Below are positions 30,758 through 40,489 of a stretch of 64,000 nt of DNA, piece after piece. Position 1 is the first letter of the stretch. Each line of letters starts with the position of its first letter. A model generated the notes under the pieces. The model was not told the DNA's origin. It ran no database searches and was given only the letters and a program-made list of their open reading frames with translations. The DNA is from Candidatus Hydrothermarchaeum profundi. GTDB taxonomy: Archaea > Hydrothermarchaeota > Hydrothermarchaeia > Hydrothermarchaeales > Hydrothermarchaeaceae. A program made the position numbers and the translations under genes. The DNA lies in assembly GCA_002011125.2 (NCBI GenBank), contig MTMF02000009.1, positions 62,001-126,000 on the forward strand, written 5' to 3'.

Positions 30758-32689
30758 TTACCCAAATTCCTCGGTATAGCATCTAAGTACTTCTGCTACA
30801 CTCCATGCCTGAGATATAGCGCCTTTTGGAGCATAAGGCGGGTCTCCATCGAATATCTCAGAAATACTGCCTAAGCCGGAATCATTAAGATGGGTTACGA
30901 GTTTATTTAAGAATTTTTTAACATGCGCGTTCCCATTAACCCTACGATATGCAGTGATAAAATGCCCCAACAGCCATGGCCACACGGTACCCTGATGATA
31001 AGCCAAGTCTCTAGATTCCTGATTTCCATAATAGGTACCCTTATACTCCGATTCTCTAGGAGAAAGAGTTCTAAGGCCATAAGGAGTAAGAAGGTCTTTT
31101 TCTACAACTGCAACTACCCTTTTTGCTCTGCTTTTGCTAAGCATACTATAGGGTAGACTTACAGCCAATATTTGATTAGATCTAATAGACGGATCATTTT
31201 CACCATCCCTAACCACATCGAAAAGGCAGCCTGCATTAATATTCCAGAATTTTTCGTTAAAGCTACACATAGTTTTTTCAGCAAGAGTTGAGTAACTCGC
31301 AGAGTCGTATCCAAGTTTCCTTGAAATCTTTTCTGCAATCTTAAGTGAGTTATACCACAAAGCATTGATTTCGACCACTTTCCCTTCTCGAGGGGTTACA
31401 GGTTTACCATTAACTTGAGCATCCATCCAAGTATATTGGGAAGGAGACCATATTAGGTGATCAGACTCCATTCTAATACCATTAATCCCTCCCCTGTAAG
31501 CCTCAATGATCCCACACATAGTAGGCCATAAATACCTAATAAAATCGAGATCTTGAGTATATTCTAAATATTTATCCACTGCATAAAAAAACCAGAGCGA
31601 TGCATCTGCAGAATTATATTCCGGATCTCCGTCTTCAGTAAACCTGTTAGGTATTAAACCATGCTTACTAGCCCTGCAAAATGTCTCTAATATCTCTTTG
31701 GAGTCACCAAATCTCTCTGTAGCAAGAGTTAGCCCTGGCAGAGAAATCATAGTATCCCTCCCCCAATCATCAAACCAGTGATAGCCTGCTATTATCGACT
31801 TGCCCCTTCCTCTTTTAACTATAAAAGAATCAGCAGCAAGAGTTAGCTTCCTTAGGGTGCCTTTTTTCCCTTTTACTAAATTTTTCTTTCTTTTTACTTC
31901 AGCTTTAAAAAGACCTTCAAAATGATTAGAGTCCCGAGAAAATATTCTCCTAAAGCTTCCTTCGACTTTTCTGCCTCCGACTGCAAGGATGTTAAACTTT
32001 TCTCTGCCTTCAATTCTTATCCGAAATTCTCCAGGAGAGTAATGATCTTCAGTATCATCGTAACCTCTTTCCCCCTCTACATCGTATACCATATCATGGT
32101 ACCAGCACCCATTTGGAAAAAACTCTGCTAGGTCAGAAGCTATCATTAAAGTAGGGGAGTTAATAAAATCTGGTGTCAATTTTACTATGCCCCTGCTGAT
32201 CTCCTCTATAAAATCCCATCCAAGGTTACGTCTATGTAGATTAGAGTGAAAGCTCCTACAGTTGACTAAGGGCCTTATACGCATTTCTCCCTCCCCTACA
32301 GCCTCATAAGAAACAACTACAGCATTAAAACCGTAGATAGTGTAGATCTTTTTCTTAACCTGAAGCCCATATACATCGTAACTAAATGTAGGGAAAAAGT
32401 CCAGAACAAAGCCTGTCTGATATTCATAGCCCCTAGGATAAATAGTGCCTGGGATATACTTATTTGTAGATATACTAAATGATCCTCCGCCAGTCAACAA
32501 CTCTTCTTCTAACTTAGATAATAAAAGCCAACGATTCACAGGAGGATTAAGGGCTGCTACTAATAAGCCGTGATATTTCCTACTGTTGAGACCTATCACC
32601 GTAGAAGAAGAATATCCGCCAAGGCCGTTTGAAACTAGCCACTCTTTTTTGCATCCTTCTTCTAGAGATAAATGTTCAAGAGAAAACAT
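30758..32689 (-). CDS. Glycogen debranching enzyme (amylo-alpha-1,6-glucosidase type)
   Basis: A 643-residue glycogen-debranching-type protein. The N-terminal domain starts with EWLVSNGLGGYSSSTV and NSRKYHGLLV, typical of the GDE N-terminal fold. The (alpha/alpha)6 GH-like domain contains WFDDWGRDTMISLPG (catalytic region), NRFTEDGDPEYNSADASLW and GTVWPWLLGHF. It would hydrolyse or transfer alpha-1,6-linked glucose branches. The ATG at 32689, seven bases after the L12 stop, is chosen. A longer frame would start inside the L12 gene and adds nine residues read from another frame. It follows the ribosomal stalk gene on the same strand. Confidence 0.85.
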   Translation of the reverse strand: MFSLEHLSLEEGCKKEWLVSNGLGGYSSSTVIGLNSRKYHGLLVAALNPPVNRWLLLSKLEEELLTGGGSFSISTNKYIPGTIYPRGYEYQTGFVLDFFPTFSYDVYGLQVKKKIYTIYGFNAVVVSYEAVGEGEMRIRPLVNCRSFHSNLHRRNLGWDFIEEISRGIVKLTPDFINSPTLMIASDLAEFFPNGCWYHDMVYDVEGERGYDDTEDHYSPGEFRIRIEGREKFNILAVGGRKVEGSFRRIFSRDSNHFEGLFKAEVKRKKNLVKGKKGTLRKLTLAADSFIVKRGRGKSIIAGYHWFDDWGRDTMISLPGLTLATERFGDSKEILETFCRASKHGLIPNRFTEDGDPEYNSADASLWFFYAVDKYLEYTQDLDFIRYLWPTMCGIIEAYRGGINGIRMESDHLIWSPSQYTWMDAQVNGKPVTPREGKVVEINALWYNSLKIAEKISRKLGYDSASYSTLAEKTMCSFNEKFWNINAGCLFDVVRDGENDPSIRSNQILAVSLPYSMLSKSRAKRVVAVVEKDLLTPYGLRTLSPRESEYKGTYYGNQESRDLAYHQGTVWPWLLGHFITAYRRVNGNAHVKKFLNKLVTHLNDSGLGSISEIFDGDPPYAPKGAISQAWSVAEVLRCYTEEFG

Positions 32690-32696
32690 AGAAGGC

Positions 32697-33008
32697 TTAG
32701 CCGAAGAGAGCGCCAAGCCCTTCTATAGCTTCTTCCTCTGAAACCTCTTCTTTCTTTTCTTCTTTTTCTTCCTCTTTCTTCTCTTCTGCTGGAGCTTCCG
32801 GTGCTGCTGGCGCAGCAGGTGCAACAGGTGTTACTGCTGCTTGCTTTATCGCCTCATCTATGTCTACTCCTTCCAGAGCCGCTACTAAAGCCTTCACCCT
32901 AGCTTCATCCGGCTTTATTCCCGGCGCCTTTAATACTTTTTTAATGTTTTCCTCGTTTATCTCTTTTCCAGCAGAGTGTAACAACATAGCAGCGTAAATG
33001 TATTCCAT
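32697..33008 (-). CDS. rpl12: Ribosomal stalk protein P1/L12 (archaeal)
   Basis: A 103-residue acidic stalk protein. The N-terminal dimerisation helix begins [15 protein letters not shown], followed by an Ala/Pro-rich hinge, a Glu/Lys-rich linker and the conserved factor-binding tail EGLGALFG, shared with L10. It binds the translational GTPases and stimulates their activity. The ATG at 33008 is preceded by AAGGAGGTGAA. It is the last ribosomal gene of the L11-L1-L10-L12 block, spaced 12 nt after L10. Confidence 0.95.
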   Translation of the reverse strand: MEYIYAAMLLHSAGKEINEENIKKVLKAPGIKPDEARVKALVAALEGVDIDEAIKQAAVTPVAPAAPAAPEAPAEEKKEEEKEEKKEEVSEEEAIEGLGALFG

Positions 33009-33020
33009 CACTTCACCTCC

Positions 33021-34031
33021 TTATCCAAATAGTGCTCCAAGCCCTTCTACTGCTTCTTCCTCTGAAACCTCTTCTTTCTCCTCAGTTTTTTCCTCTTCTT
33101 TTTCTTCTTTCTTTTCCGCTCTTTGTGCCGAAGAAGGCCTTGTAGATAATTTTTCTTTAAGATCGTCGTCTATAGCATCAGTTGTAAGATGGGATGCAAT
33201 CGATAACATCTGCAAATATGATTTTGACAAGATATCACCTATAATTTCAGGTTCATAAATCTCCGCCTGAAGTCCTAGTGCTCTGGCTTCAGAATAAGCT
33301 TTCCTAATAGCCATTGGAGCAGTTTCTTTAGTTATATATCCTGAGTAAATAGAGAGATTAACTGCATGAAGGAAAGCGTCTTGAATATCTGATATAACTT
33401 TTTCTTCATCTATAGATAGTATATCCGGCAAAAAGATAGTTCCATTTTCCCAAGCGGCCAATAGATCAAGTCCCACCTCAAGAGGCTCAATCCCTAATCT
33501 TGCTAAAACAGAGGCCAATTCCGGACTAATTCTTTCCCCTTCCTTTACAACTAATTTGTCCTCGCTTATAGCTATTTTACCCCCAGAGATCTTGGTTGGG
33601 ATACCCACCCGCTGAAGCTCACTTAACATAGGTCCTGGAGGGAAGGGGGTCTCGCCTTTTTTAACAACAATATCCTTAGGAGCTATACTATTAGGCTTTG
33701 CTGGAGCAGGAGTTTTGCTTTTGTCAAGTATTTTATAAAGTTTAAAAGGATTCACCTTAGAAAAGATGAAAGCAGGCTGTCCCTTAATATGTTCTTCTAA
33801 TGCTTTAAGGCTCTTCTCTTCTTTTGACGCTTTTTCTAAGGCGTGTTTAATTAACGATTTTTTGGACATCTTTATAAGGACTTCACCACGTAGTAGGTCC
33901 CTCATCTTTTGAAGCTGCCGTGCGGGAATCCCTTCCATATTAACTATTCCAACTACTGGATACTCCTTTAGATATGCTGCCATTTTATCTACTTCTTCCA
34001 GTTTCCACTTGGCAACTTTAGTCATTTTCAA
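33021..34031 (-). CDS. rpl10: Ribosomal protein uL10 (P0)
   Basis: A 336-residue archaeal uL10, the base of the ribosomal stalk. The N-terminal rRNA-binding domain (about 1-105) includes NMEGIPARQLQ. The insertion domain (about 110-190) contains PFPPGPM. The C-terminal spine helices bind several L12 dimers and end in the same EGLGALFG tail as L12. Its ATG overlaps the L1 stop (ATGA); a second in-frame ATG lies two codons later. Confidence 0.95.
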   Translation of the reverse strand: MKMTKVAKWKLEEVDKMAAYLKEYPVVGIVNMEGIPARQLQKMRDLLRGEVLIKMSKKSLIKHALEKASKEEKSLKALEEHIKGQPAFIFSKVNPFKLYKILDKSKTPAPAKPNSIAPKDIVVKKGETPFPPGPMLSELQRVGIPTKISGGKIAISEDKLVVKEGERISPELASVLARLGIEPLEVGLDLLAAWENGTIFLPDILSIDEEKVISDIQDAFLHAVNLSIYSGYITKETAPMAIRKAYSEARALGLQAEIYEPEIIGDILSKSYLQMLSIASHLTTDAIDDDLKEKLSTRPSSAQRAEKKEEKEEEKTEEKEEVSEEEAVEGLGALFG

Positions 34032-34675
34032 CCACCAACTTTTACACTTGGACCCATAGTCGTGCTTAGGTAAACTGACTTTATATTATTATAGCCCTTT
34101 TCAAGCTTTCTTTCGATAAATCCCAGAACAGCTTCAATATTTTCAACGATCTTTTTGTCTTCCATGTTCTCTGTACCTACCGGTACATGTATCACGGGGT
34201 TTTCCTTAGTTCTAATCCTAACAGTTTTTCTAAGCCTGTCAACGAGAGGTTGCAATGGCGCACCAGGGGGTATAGGCTTAGGCATCTTACCCCTTGGACC
34301 GAGGATTGGACCAAGAGATTTACCTACCAAAGCCATGAGATTGGTAGGTGAAATAAAAAAGTCCATCTCCTCCGCAAGCTTTCTAGCCTCTCTTTTTTTA
34401 CCTGCCAGAGACTCCAGCTCTTCCTTCGTGATTACCTTGTCTGCAATTTTTTTAGCCTGCAAAGCGAGTTCATCTTCTCCAATGACACAAATCTTAACTT
34501 GTTTGCCTCTGCCGTTCGGTAGGACAATTTCCTCGTTTATTCTATTTTCTGGCTTATTCAGATCCATATCTTTCAAATTAATGGCCAATTCAATGCTCTG
34601 AGTGAAATTCCTTTTTTTGGATTTTTCTTTAACTTCTTTAACAGCTCTAGAAATATCTTCAATAGGTATCGCCAT
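34028..34675 (-). CDS. rpl1: Ribosomal protein uL1
   Basis: A 215-residue uL1, the mobile L1-stalk protein and likely translational autoregulator of this operon in archaea. Diagnostic segments are KKRNFTQSIEL (start), LGPRGKMPKPIPPG (near residues 126-139) and the YLSTTMGPSVKV C terminus. It overlaps L10 downstream and follows L11 by seven nt. Confidence 0.95.
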   Translation of the reverse strand: MAIPIEDISRAVKEVKEKSKKRNFTQSIELAINLKDMDLNKPENRINEEIVLPNGRGKQVKICVIGEDELALQAKKIADKVITKEELESLAGKKREARKLAEEMDFFISPTNLMALVGKSLGPILGPRGKMPKPIPPGAPLQPLVDRLRKTVRIRTKENPVIHVPVGTENMEDKKIVENIEAVLGFIERKLEKGYNNIKSVYLSTTMGPSVKVGG

Positions 34676-34682
34676 AGGACAC

Positions 34683-35165
34683 TTACTCCGCTAACTTATC
34701 GTCATATAAACCTTGTGAAATCTCAGACTGAACTACCTTAGGAGATTTACCATCCACGGTAACTCCCATAGATAAACATGTACCTAAGACTTCCTTTACC
34801 GCTGCTTTTAAATCTACTGCAAGCATGCTATCCTTCTTCATTTTTGCTATTTTTTTTAAGCTTTCAAAGCTTAGATTCCCTATCGGTTCAATAGCATCTC
34901 CTGAACCTTTTTCAGCTCCAAGCTCCTTTAGTATCAAGGCGCTGGTCGGAGGACTACCAACTTCTATCTCAAACTCCTTGGAGGAAGTATCAACTATTAC
35001 CTTCACAGGGACTTTCATCCCTTGATAATCTTTAGTTTTTTCGTTAATAACGTCAACAACTTTACTTATGTTCACACCCAAAGGCCCTAAAGCGGGTCCT
35101 AATGGAGGTCCACTACTGGCCTTGCCACCTTCAACGAGCGCTTCAATCTCCTGCTTCACTTTCAT
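34683..35165 (-). CDS. rpl11: Ribosomal protein uL11
   Basis: A 160-residue uL11. The proline-rich N terminus contains [14 protein letters not shown], and the C-terminal rRNA-binding domain includes [13 protein letters not shown]. It sits at the GTPase-associated center. An AAGGAGGAG site before the ATG lies inside the 3' end of spt5, with which it overlaps by 23 nt. Confidence 0.95.
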   Translation of the reverse strand: MKVKQEIEALVEGGKASSGPPLGPALGPLGVNISKVVDVINEKTKDYQGMKVPVKVIVDTSSKEFEIEVGSPPTSALILKELGAEKGSGDAIEPIGNLSFESLKKIAKMKKDSMLAVDLKAAVKEVLGTCLSMGVTVDGKSPKVVQSEISQGLYDDKLAE

Positions 35166-35622
35166 GCTCCTCCTTTCTTATAACTTTAATGCTGTCACCT
35201 TGAACGGTGACAGGTATCGGAACAGTAGCTTCAAAAAGTTCTACAGTGATTTCTTCTTTTTTAAGGTCAACCCTCACTACCCTCGCTTTTTCTCCCTTGA
35301 AAGGACCGCTCACGAGTTCTACAATATCCCCTGCATCAACTTTAGTGACCATGGGCTTAGGTTCAAAGAATTTCTCAATCTCGGATAAATCTATTTCTCC
35401 CTCAACCACGCCTCTCGCATGAGACACCCCATGAAGCGATTTTTCAATTTCTGTCTTATTAACAGCCTCAACTAAAATATAGCCTCTTATATCATGCGGC
35501 ACGAGAACTGATTGAATCTCAAAATTTTCCTTCTCAGTTCTAGCGGTAATCATATCTGCTACGCTTCTTTCCCTACCAATGGTAGTTCTTACTGCATAAA
35601 TTTTCGTCTCCATCTTACTCAA
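35143..35622 (-). CDS. spt5: Transcription elongation factor Spt5 (NusG-like)
   Basis: A 159-residue archaeal Spt5. The NGN domain (about 5-88) includes [13 protein letters not shown] and a SHARGVVEG edge that contacts RNA polymerase. The KOW domain (about 97-145) starts with [22 protein letters not shown]. It forms a processivity clamp with Spt4. The gene order secE-spt5-L11 is classical for archaea and bacteria. Confidence 0.95.
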   Translation of the reverse strand: MSKMETKIYAVRTTIGRERSVADMITARTEKENFEIQSVLVPHDIRGYILVEAVNKTEIEKSLHGVSHARGVVEGEIDLSEIEKFFEPKPMVTKVDAGDIVELVSGPFKGEKARVVRVDLKKEEITVELFEATVPIPVTVQGDSIKVIRKEEHESEAGD

Positions 35623-35634
35623 CCGGCTATAGTC

Positions 35635-35811
35635 TTACAATATTACCCCAGTTAATTGTATTGCTATACGGATTAGAAATCCTATTGCACCAATAATAAC
35701 TATCCCAAGTCCAGTAATTTTTGCAACCATAATGTACTCCGACTTAGTAGGCTTCCTAGAAAGCTTTATTACTCTATCCCACTCTCTTACCTTTTCCTTA
35801 ATCATTTTCAT
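35635..35811 (-). CDS. secE: Protein translocase subunit SecE (Sec61 gamma)
   Basis: A 58-residue tail-anchored protein. An amphipathic N-terminal helix ([22 protein letters not shown]) leads into a single membrane helix (about residues 31-55), the SecE/Sec61 gamma architecture that clamps SecY. The ATG overlaps the ftsZ stop (ATGA), and spt5 begins 12 nt after its stop. It is below the size that automated tracks usually report. Confidence 0.9.
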   Translation of the reverse strand: MKMIKEKVREWDRVIKLSRKPTKSEYIMVAKITGLGIVIIGAIGFLIRIAIQLTGVIL

Positions 35812-36926
35812 TCTAAGAAATCAATGCCCAACTCGCTCTTGAGATCCCTCTCCCTCTCCCGCCGGATAGGGGTCTCTTCTGCTCCAAGGATCTGTTTAGA
35901 TTTCACTCCAGTAATCACTAACATTACCCTCAGCAATCCTTTTAAATCTTCTTCTATTTGCGCACCCCATATTATGTTGGCCCTGGGATCTAGCCTTTCA
36001 GAAACGACCTGTACTACCTGCTCTGCTTCAGTTAATGTCAAATCTTCTCCACCAACCACGTTTATTAAAGCACCACTGGCTCCAGTTATATCAACGTTAA
36101 GTAATGGACTATTAACTGCTTTCTCTATCGCCTCCACAGCCCTATTCTCAGTATCGCTTTCACCCATACCAATCATCGCCACTCCGCCGCCTTCCATCAC
36201 TGCCCTAATATCAGCAAAATCTAAGTTAATTAAGCCCGGCTTAGTAATGAGTTCAGCAATACCTTTAACCGCCCTTACAAGTATCTCATCAGCTACTTTG
36301 AAGGCAGCTGGCAAAGGAAGATTTGGAGCAATTTCCAATAGCTTATCATTGGGTATAACTATAACTGTGTCAGCCTCTTTCCTAAGCTTCTCTAAACCCA
36401 TTTCCGCATTTCCTCTCCTTCTAAGACCCTCCATAGTGAATGGAAAAGTAACTATTGCAACAGTCAACGCTCCCAATTTCTGAGCGATATCTGCGATTAT
36501 AGGTGCACTTCCTGTTCCAGTACCTCCACCAAGACCACAGGTTATAAAAACTAGGTCTGCGCCTTGAACGACCTCTTTAATTTCTTTTTCACTCTCTTTG
36601 GCTGCTTCCTCTCCTATCTGCGGTACAGAACCCGCACCTAAACCCCCAGTAAGCTCTCTTCCAATCAACACCTTCCTGTGAGCAGAAGTGTACAAAAGAT
36701 CTTGAGCATCAGTGTTGATAGCTATAGTTTCAGCACCCTCAATGCCAACCTCCATTAGCCTGCTTATAGTATTACCCCCCGCTCCACCTGTGCCTATTAC
36801 AACTATCCTTGCTTTAGTGCGGGAGAGTATCTTCTCTAATTCTTCATCTATAGCCCCTCGAGGCCTCGGGGTACCAAATTTATCTTTAGCGGTATTTTTC
36901 AAAGCATCTTCAATAATAGAATCCAA
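35808..36926 (-). CDS. ftsZ: Cell division protein FtsZ
   Basis: A 372-residue tubulin-like GTPase forming the division ring. It has [12 protein letters not shown] near residue 45, the tubulin signature [10 protein letters not shown] (near 134), catalytic T7-loop [11 protein letters not shown], and a short C-terminal tail. The start is a TTG at 36926, preceded at seven bases by an AGGAGG site. No in-frame ATG lies nearby. ftsZ is the first gene of the ftsZ-secE-spt5-ribosomal-protein run. Confidence 0.95.
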   Translation of the reverse strand: MDSIIEDALKNTAKDKFGTPRPRGAIDEELEKILSRTKARIVVIGTGGAGGNTISRLMEVGIEGAETIAINTDAQDLLYTSAHRKVLIGRELTGGLGAGSVPQIGEEAAKESEKEIKEVVQGADLVFITCGLGGGTGTGSAPIIADIAQKLGALTVAIVTFPFTMEGLRRRGNAEMGLEKLRKEADTVIVIPNDKLLEIAPNLPLPAAFKVADEILVRAVKGIAELITKPGLINLDFADIRAVMEGGGVAMIGMGESDTENRAVEAIEKAVNSPLLNVDITGASGALINVVGGEDLTLTEAEQVVQVVSERLDPRANIIWGAQIEEDLKGLLRVMLVITGVKSKQILGAEETPIRRERERDLKSELGIDFLE

Positions 36927-36967
36927 TATAATGCCTCCTATGGAGATGAGTTACGATAAGAATTATA

Positions 36968-38209
36968 CTATATGTATTTAAATATTTCTTCATCTTTTAT
37001 TTTAATTCGCTTTTCTTTTACCTTTACGACCATCTCAGGAGTTATTTCCCTACCCTCTAGCTTAACTGAGTTTCCTCGAGCTAATTTCCCAAATAACGGT
37101 CCATCTTTTATCCCAAGCATCCTTGCCTTATCTGGATCAAACTTCATCTCTCTTAGGATAAGATATGTTCCATCTATCTTTATCTGATATTTCTTTTTTA
37201 ATATCTCAAAGCATGCCTTTATAACTCTTGAGCGGATATCTTCTTTTGCCTGGAATTTGTTTTTTAATTTGCCATCCTTATCTCTTATTACTACACCGCC
37301 TTTCTCTAAAATTAAAGACTCGATTTTTTTCCTATCGATCTTTTCTGCTTCCTTGAAAAATTCCTCTTCTATTTCAAATTCTGGAAGTACTGGCTTCTTT
37401 GCTAGATCTTTACCTCTCTTAAGTTCCAAACCTACCTCCTCAGCCAGCTTTTTGGCTCTTACCCTATGCTCTTTTTTCATTCCCTTCCAGTCTAGGAGTC
37501 CAAAAAGTGCTCCTGTTTTCTTTATTGCCTGCTGAAATACTTCTCTACGGATATCTAATACAGAGTAGCTTGGAATGATATGCCCAATAGCTACATCGCT
37601 TTCAAGCATAATTTTAGTATGAATTGGAGCATAGTGAGTCCCTCCAATACCAATAGCCCTCGGAAAATCTTGCCGGTTCCGTGCTGCATTCAATACAGCT
37701 CTAGCTACAGCTCTTATCGCTTTCTTATCCTCCCATTCCTCCACAGTACTCCCTACTTCAACAAACAAAAGAGGCTTTTGCAGGTCTGTAGGACCATGAT
37801 GCGTGGCCTCCATGGAAACCCTATATCCCAGTGCTAAGTCCTTATTCGCTTTATAGAGCTCTCTTAAAGCTACTTTCATAGCGGCAGGCTGGGGTATAGA
37901 TAATTTTTCTGGCCTACCCCCAACTTTAGCTTCCGAAGTTAGGTTTCCAGTTGCATGTACTGTCAGAGTCTTTTCTCCTGACTCACTCTTATGCCTCGAT
38001 GCAAAGACATAAAACTCGGGATCAAAGAATCCATCAAGATGCTCCGCCTGCGTTTGACTTTTTTCTGTAGAAATAAGCCAGATTTCTCCTTTTTCATATA
38101 TAGGCATTCCTTCAAATTCGCCTTTCTCCTTAAATCCGAAATTCTTAGCTAATTCATTATAAATGTTTTTACCAGCTATATCTCTGTGAGATGTTACTAT
38201 CAGCCGCAT
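36968..38209 (-). CDS. dtdA: D-aminoacyl-tRNA deacylase DtdA, long form
   Basis: A 413-residue protein. The N-terminal about 275 residues are the archaeal/plant GEK1-type deacylase with MEATHHGPT, FVEVGSTVEEW and GIGGTHYAP (metal- and substrate-binding segments), which removes D-amino acids from mischarged tRNA. About 135 further residues form a Lys-rich extension containing RSRVIKACFEIL and a small beta domain near the end. Long forms exist in some archaea. It is followed by ftsZ on the same strand (41 nt apart). Confidence 0.85.
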   Translation of the reverse strand: MRLIVTSHRDIAGKNIYNELAKNFGFKEKGEFEGMPIYEKGEIWLISTEKSQTQAEHLDGFFDPEFYVFASRHKSESGEKTLTVHATGNLTSEAKVGGRPEKLSIPQPAAMKVALRELYKANKDLALGYRVSMEATHHGPTDLQKPLLFVEVGSTVEEWEDKKAIRAVARAVLNAARNRQDFPRAIGIGGTHYAPIHTKIMLESDVAIGHIIPSYSVLDIRREVFQQAIKKTGALFGLLDWKGMKKEHRVRAKKLAEEVGLELKRGKDLAKKPVLPEFEIEEEFFKEAEKIDRKKIESLILEKGGVVIRDKDGKLKNKFQAKEDIRSRVIKACFEILKKKYQIKIDGTYLILREMKFDPDKARMLGIKDGPLFGKLARGNSVKLEGREITPEMVVKVKEKRIKIKDEEIFKYI

Positions 38210-38226
38210 TACTCCCGCCTCATACT

Positions 38227-38811
38227 CTAGGCTTCCTTGCTTAATATAAGTGGAATCAATTCATCTATAGAGTCCACATAGAAATCTGCTTCTCCAATTA
38301 CATCCTCAGAAAACCTACTTCTTATTAGTCCAGTTGTAATTCCAACCGCTCTACCCGCATCGAGGTCATATCTATGATCTCCTACAAAGACCGCTTCATC
38401 TTTATTTAATTCTAAGTGATTTAAAACTAGCTCTAATTGTTTACCACTAGGCTTTGGCTCTCCGTCTTCCCTAGTTATAACTACATCAAAGTCAAGCCCA
38501 TGTTTTTTAGAAATAATCTCAACAGCCTTTTTATTATTTCTAGTAACTAGGGCCTTCTTGATACCCCTCTTAGTTAGTAGCTCAAAAAGTTCACTTACCC
38601 CCGGATTAAGCTCCGAATGTAGAGCGGCCTCACATTCATGTTCTATCAGTATTCTTTCAGCTTTTTTCCTTTTTTCTCCTTTTAACCTAGATATAATCTC
38701 CATTAAGCTCATCTCTATGTCCTCGCCAAGGATTTCCCTCTTTATCCCAGAGATGTCGAGATTGAATTTAGTTAAAGTCCCATCTAGATCAAATATAACC
38801 AGCTTAATCAT
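38227..38811 (-). CDS. HAD-superfamily hydrolase (phosphoglycolate phosphatase-like)
   Basis: A 194-residue HAD phosphatase. FDLDGTLT (nucleophile Asp8, acid Asp10), TRNNKKA (motif II Thr) and EPKPSGKQ (motif III Lys) are present, with VGDHRYDLDAG as motif IV. A small helical cap lies between motifs I and II. The substrate cannot be told from sequence; phosphoglycolate or nucleotides are common for this type. TATA-like TTTATATAG (about 38836-38845) is about 27 bp before the ATG, so it may be leaderless. It precedes dtdA by 17 nt. Confidence 0.85.
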   Translation of the reverse strand: MIKLVIFDLDGTLTKFNLDISGIKREILGEDIEMSLMEIISRLKGEKRKKAERILIEHECEAALHSELNPGVSELFELLTKRGIKKALVTRNNKKAVEIISKKHGLDFDVVITREDGEPKPSGKQLELVLNHLELNKDEAVFVGDHRYDLDAGRAVGITTGLIRSRFSEDVIGEADFYVDSIDELIPLILSKEA

Positions 38812-38833
38812 CGAGAAAAAAAAAGAAATTTAA

Positions 38834-39742
38834 CTATATAAATTCCTCTATCCTCAACTGTCCTTTTTTTCTAAGAGGCTCTGAGTAAAATCCCCTAGAT
38901 CTGAGTTCTTCCGAGAATTCCTCGCAAAAACCATGAATTGTATAAACTATCTGGGGGTCTACCTCTTCAACATAGTGAATGAGGTCATAAAAGTCCGAAT
39001 GATCACTAAGAGGGAAAGCACCCTCAATTCCCCTACGCGACTCAAAACGGAGAGCCCAACCCGTCACCACTCCTTTTCTGAAATTAGAGTCCATAGCCTT
39101 AGACCTTGGAGGAAGTATGACAACATAGTCATCATCTATTTCTCCATCTAATAAAGAGTATTCTCCAAGATAAACTCCTAACTTTTCATACTTTTTATTG
39201 TTCTTATATATAGTGGGGTGCACTTGTATCAAATAATCCTCTGCGAGATATCTAGTCAACTCTTGAGCTTTTCCAAAAGAATATGCCAGCAGACAAGGAG
39301 TTTTTCCCATAGAGTGCGTATCGTCTATCCAGTCCCTAATCTCTTTAACCACCTCTGCTCTCTCAGGAAACTTAAAGAAAGGACTGCCATATGTAGATTC
39401 AACTATGAGAACATCTGCCTTTACAATCTTTGCTTCTTCTGTCGTAACTCCCCCACGTAAATTGAAATCCCCCGAATAGATAACATTAAACCCATTTTTT
39501 ATGAGAAGTTGTCCTGAACCAAGCATATGGCCTGATTGAATTATTTGAAATCCTATCCCATTTACACAAATTTCTTCCACAAATCCTACGCTACTACAAC
39601 CTAAATTTGAAAGATACTTAGTCTGATGAGAAGTAATAACCATGCCTTCAATAGACCTAGGGATATGGTCTGAATGCGCATGGGAGATAAAAGCTAGGCC
39701 GCTGGCTTTTTTAGGATCAAGACATATCCTCACGTCATCCAT
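38834..39742 (-). CDS. Beta-CASP metallo-beta-lactamase, mRNA 3'-end-processing exonuclease-like
   Basis: A protein of at least 302 residues. It has a metallo-beta-lactamase core (SHAHSDHIP; GHMLGSGQ; YSGDFNLRGG) and a C-terminal DHSDF plus YTIHG pattern of the nucleases related to CPSF73 and DNA-ligase-associated exonucleases. The annotated ATG leaves out an upstream in-frame stretch (VEIICLGNGIEIS) that looks like the native first strand, so the real start probably lies near 39775. That position follows a GAGGAGGT site but has no ATG, GTG or TTG codon. Confidence 0.75.
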   Translation of the reverse strand: MDDVRICLDPKKASGLAFISHAHSDHIPRSIEGMVITSHQTKYLSNLGCSSVGFVEEICVNGIGFQIIQSGHMLGSGQLLIKNGFNVIYSGDFNLRGGVTTEEAKIVKADVLIVESTYGSPFFKFPERAEVVKEIRDWIDDTHSMGKTPCLLAYSFGKAQELTRYLAEDYLIQVHPTIYKNNKKYEKLGVYLGEYSLLDGEIDDDYVVILPPRSKAMDSNFRKGVVTGWALRFESRRGIEGAFPLSDHSDFYDLIHYVEEVDPQIVYTIHGFCEEFSEELRSRGFYSEPLRKKGQLRIEEFI

Positions 39743-39871
39743 GGATATTTCTATTCCATTTCCCAGGCAGATTATTTCTACTACCTCCTCACCAATTTCA
39801 GTTTTCCCGGAATATAAGGGTTCCGCTCTTTCACATATTTTTTATATTCCTGACTGTCAACAAGTGAAATT

Positions 39872-40489
39872 ATGAACATCTTTGCTATAGTGCCTGTGAA
39901 TAAATTATCGGAAGCAAAAAGTAGACTATCCCACGTGTTAACTCCGGTAGAGAGGAAGGCCCTCGTAATATGTATGCTAAAAGATGTATTAGACGCGTTG
40001 AAAAATCTAAAGATTATAATAATTAGTCCGGAGCCAAGTATAGGAAACCTTAAAGGTTATCGTTATGATTTCCTGCTAGAAAAGGAAAAAAAAGATTTAA
40101 ACGAAGCTGTTAAGGTTGCTACCAAATATGCAATTAAAAAAAAGGCAGAGGCTACCTTATTTGTACCTGCGGACATCCCTCTCATATCGCCATATATTAT
40201 TCAAGAAATACTTTCCCTTGGAAAAATTCATCCACTTATAATATCTCCTGCTAAAAGAAACGGAACAGGTATCCTATTTAGGCGTCCTCCTGATATTATT
40301 GAGGAAAAATTCACTTCAAACAGTTTTTTAGACCACCTAGAGGAAGCAAAATCTAAGAATATTACACCTTATATCTACGAGTCTCCTCGCATTTCCCTTG
40401 ACCTTGATACCCAAGAAGACCTAGAGGAATTCATCCAAATCGGTAGGGGTACAAGGACCTACGACTTTCTAGTAGAGAGGATCATTTAG
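39872..40489 (+). CDS. cofC: CofC guanylyltransferase, coenzyme F420 biosynthesis
   Basis: A 205-residue nucleotidyltransferase. The signature VPVNKLSEAKSRL starts at residue 7, and LFVPADIPL and LDTQEDLEEF follow in the Rossmann core. CofC transfers GMP to 2-phospho-L-lactate or phosphoenolpyruvate in the first committed step of F420 side-chain synthesis. TATA-like TTTTTATATTCC (39839-39850) lies about 27 bp before the ATG, which fits leaderless translation. It overlaps the convergent protease gene by eight bases. Confidence 0.9.
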   Translation: MNIFAIVPVNKLSEAKSRLSHVLTPVERKALVICMLKDVLDALKNLKIIIISPEPSIGNLKGYRYDFLLEKEKKDLNEAVKVATKYAIKKKAEATLFVPADIPLISPYIIQEILSLGKIHPLIISPAKRNGTGILFRRPPDIIEEKFTSNSFLDHLEEAKSKNITPYIYESPRISLDLDTQEDLEEFIQIGRGTRTYDFLVERII

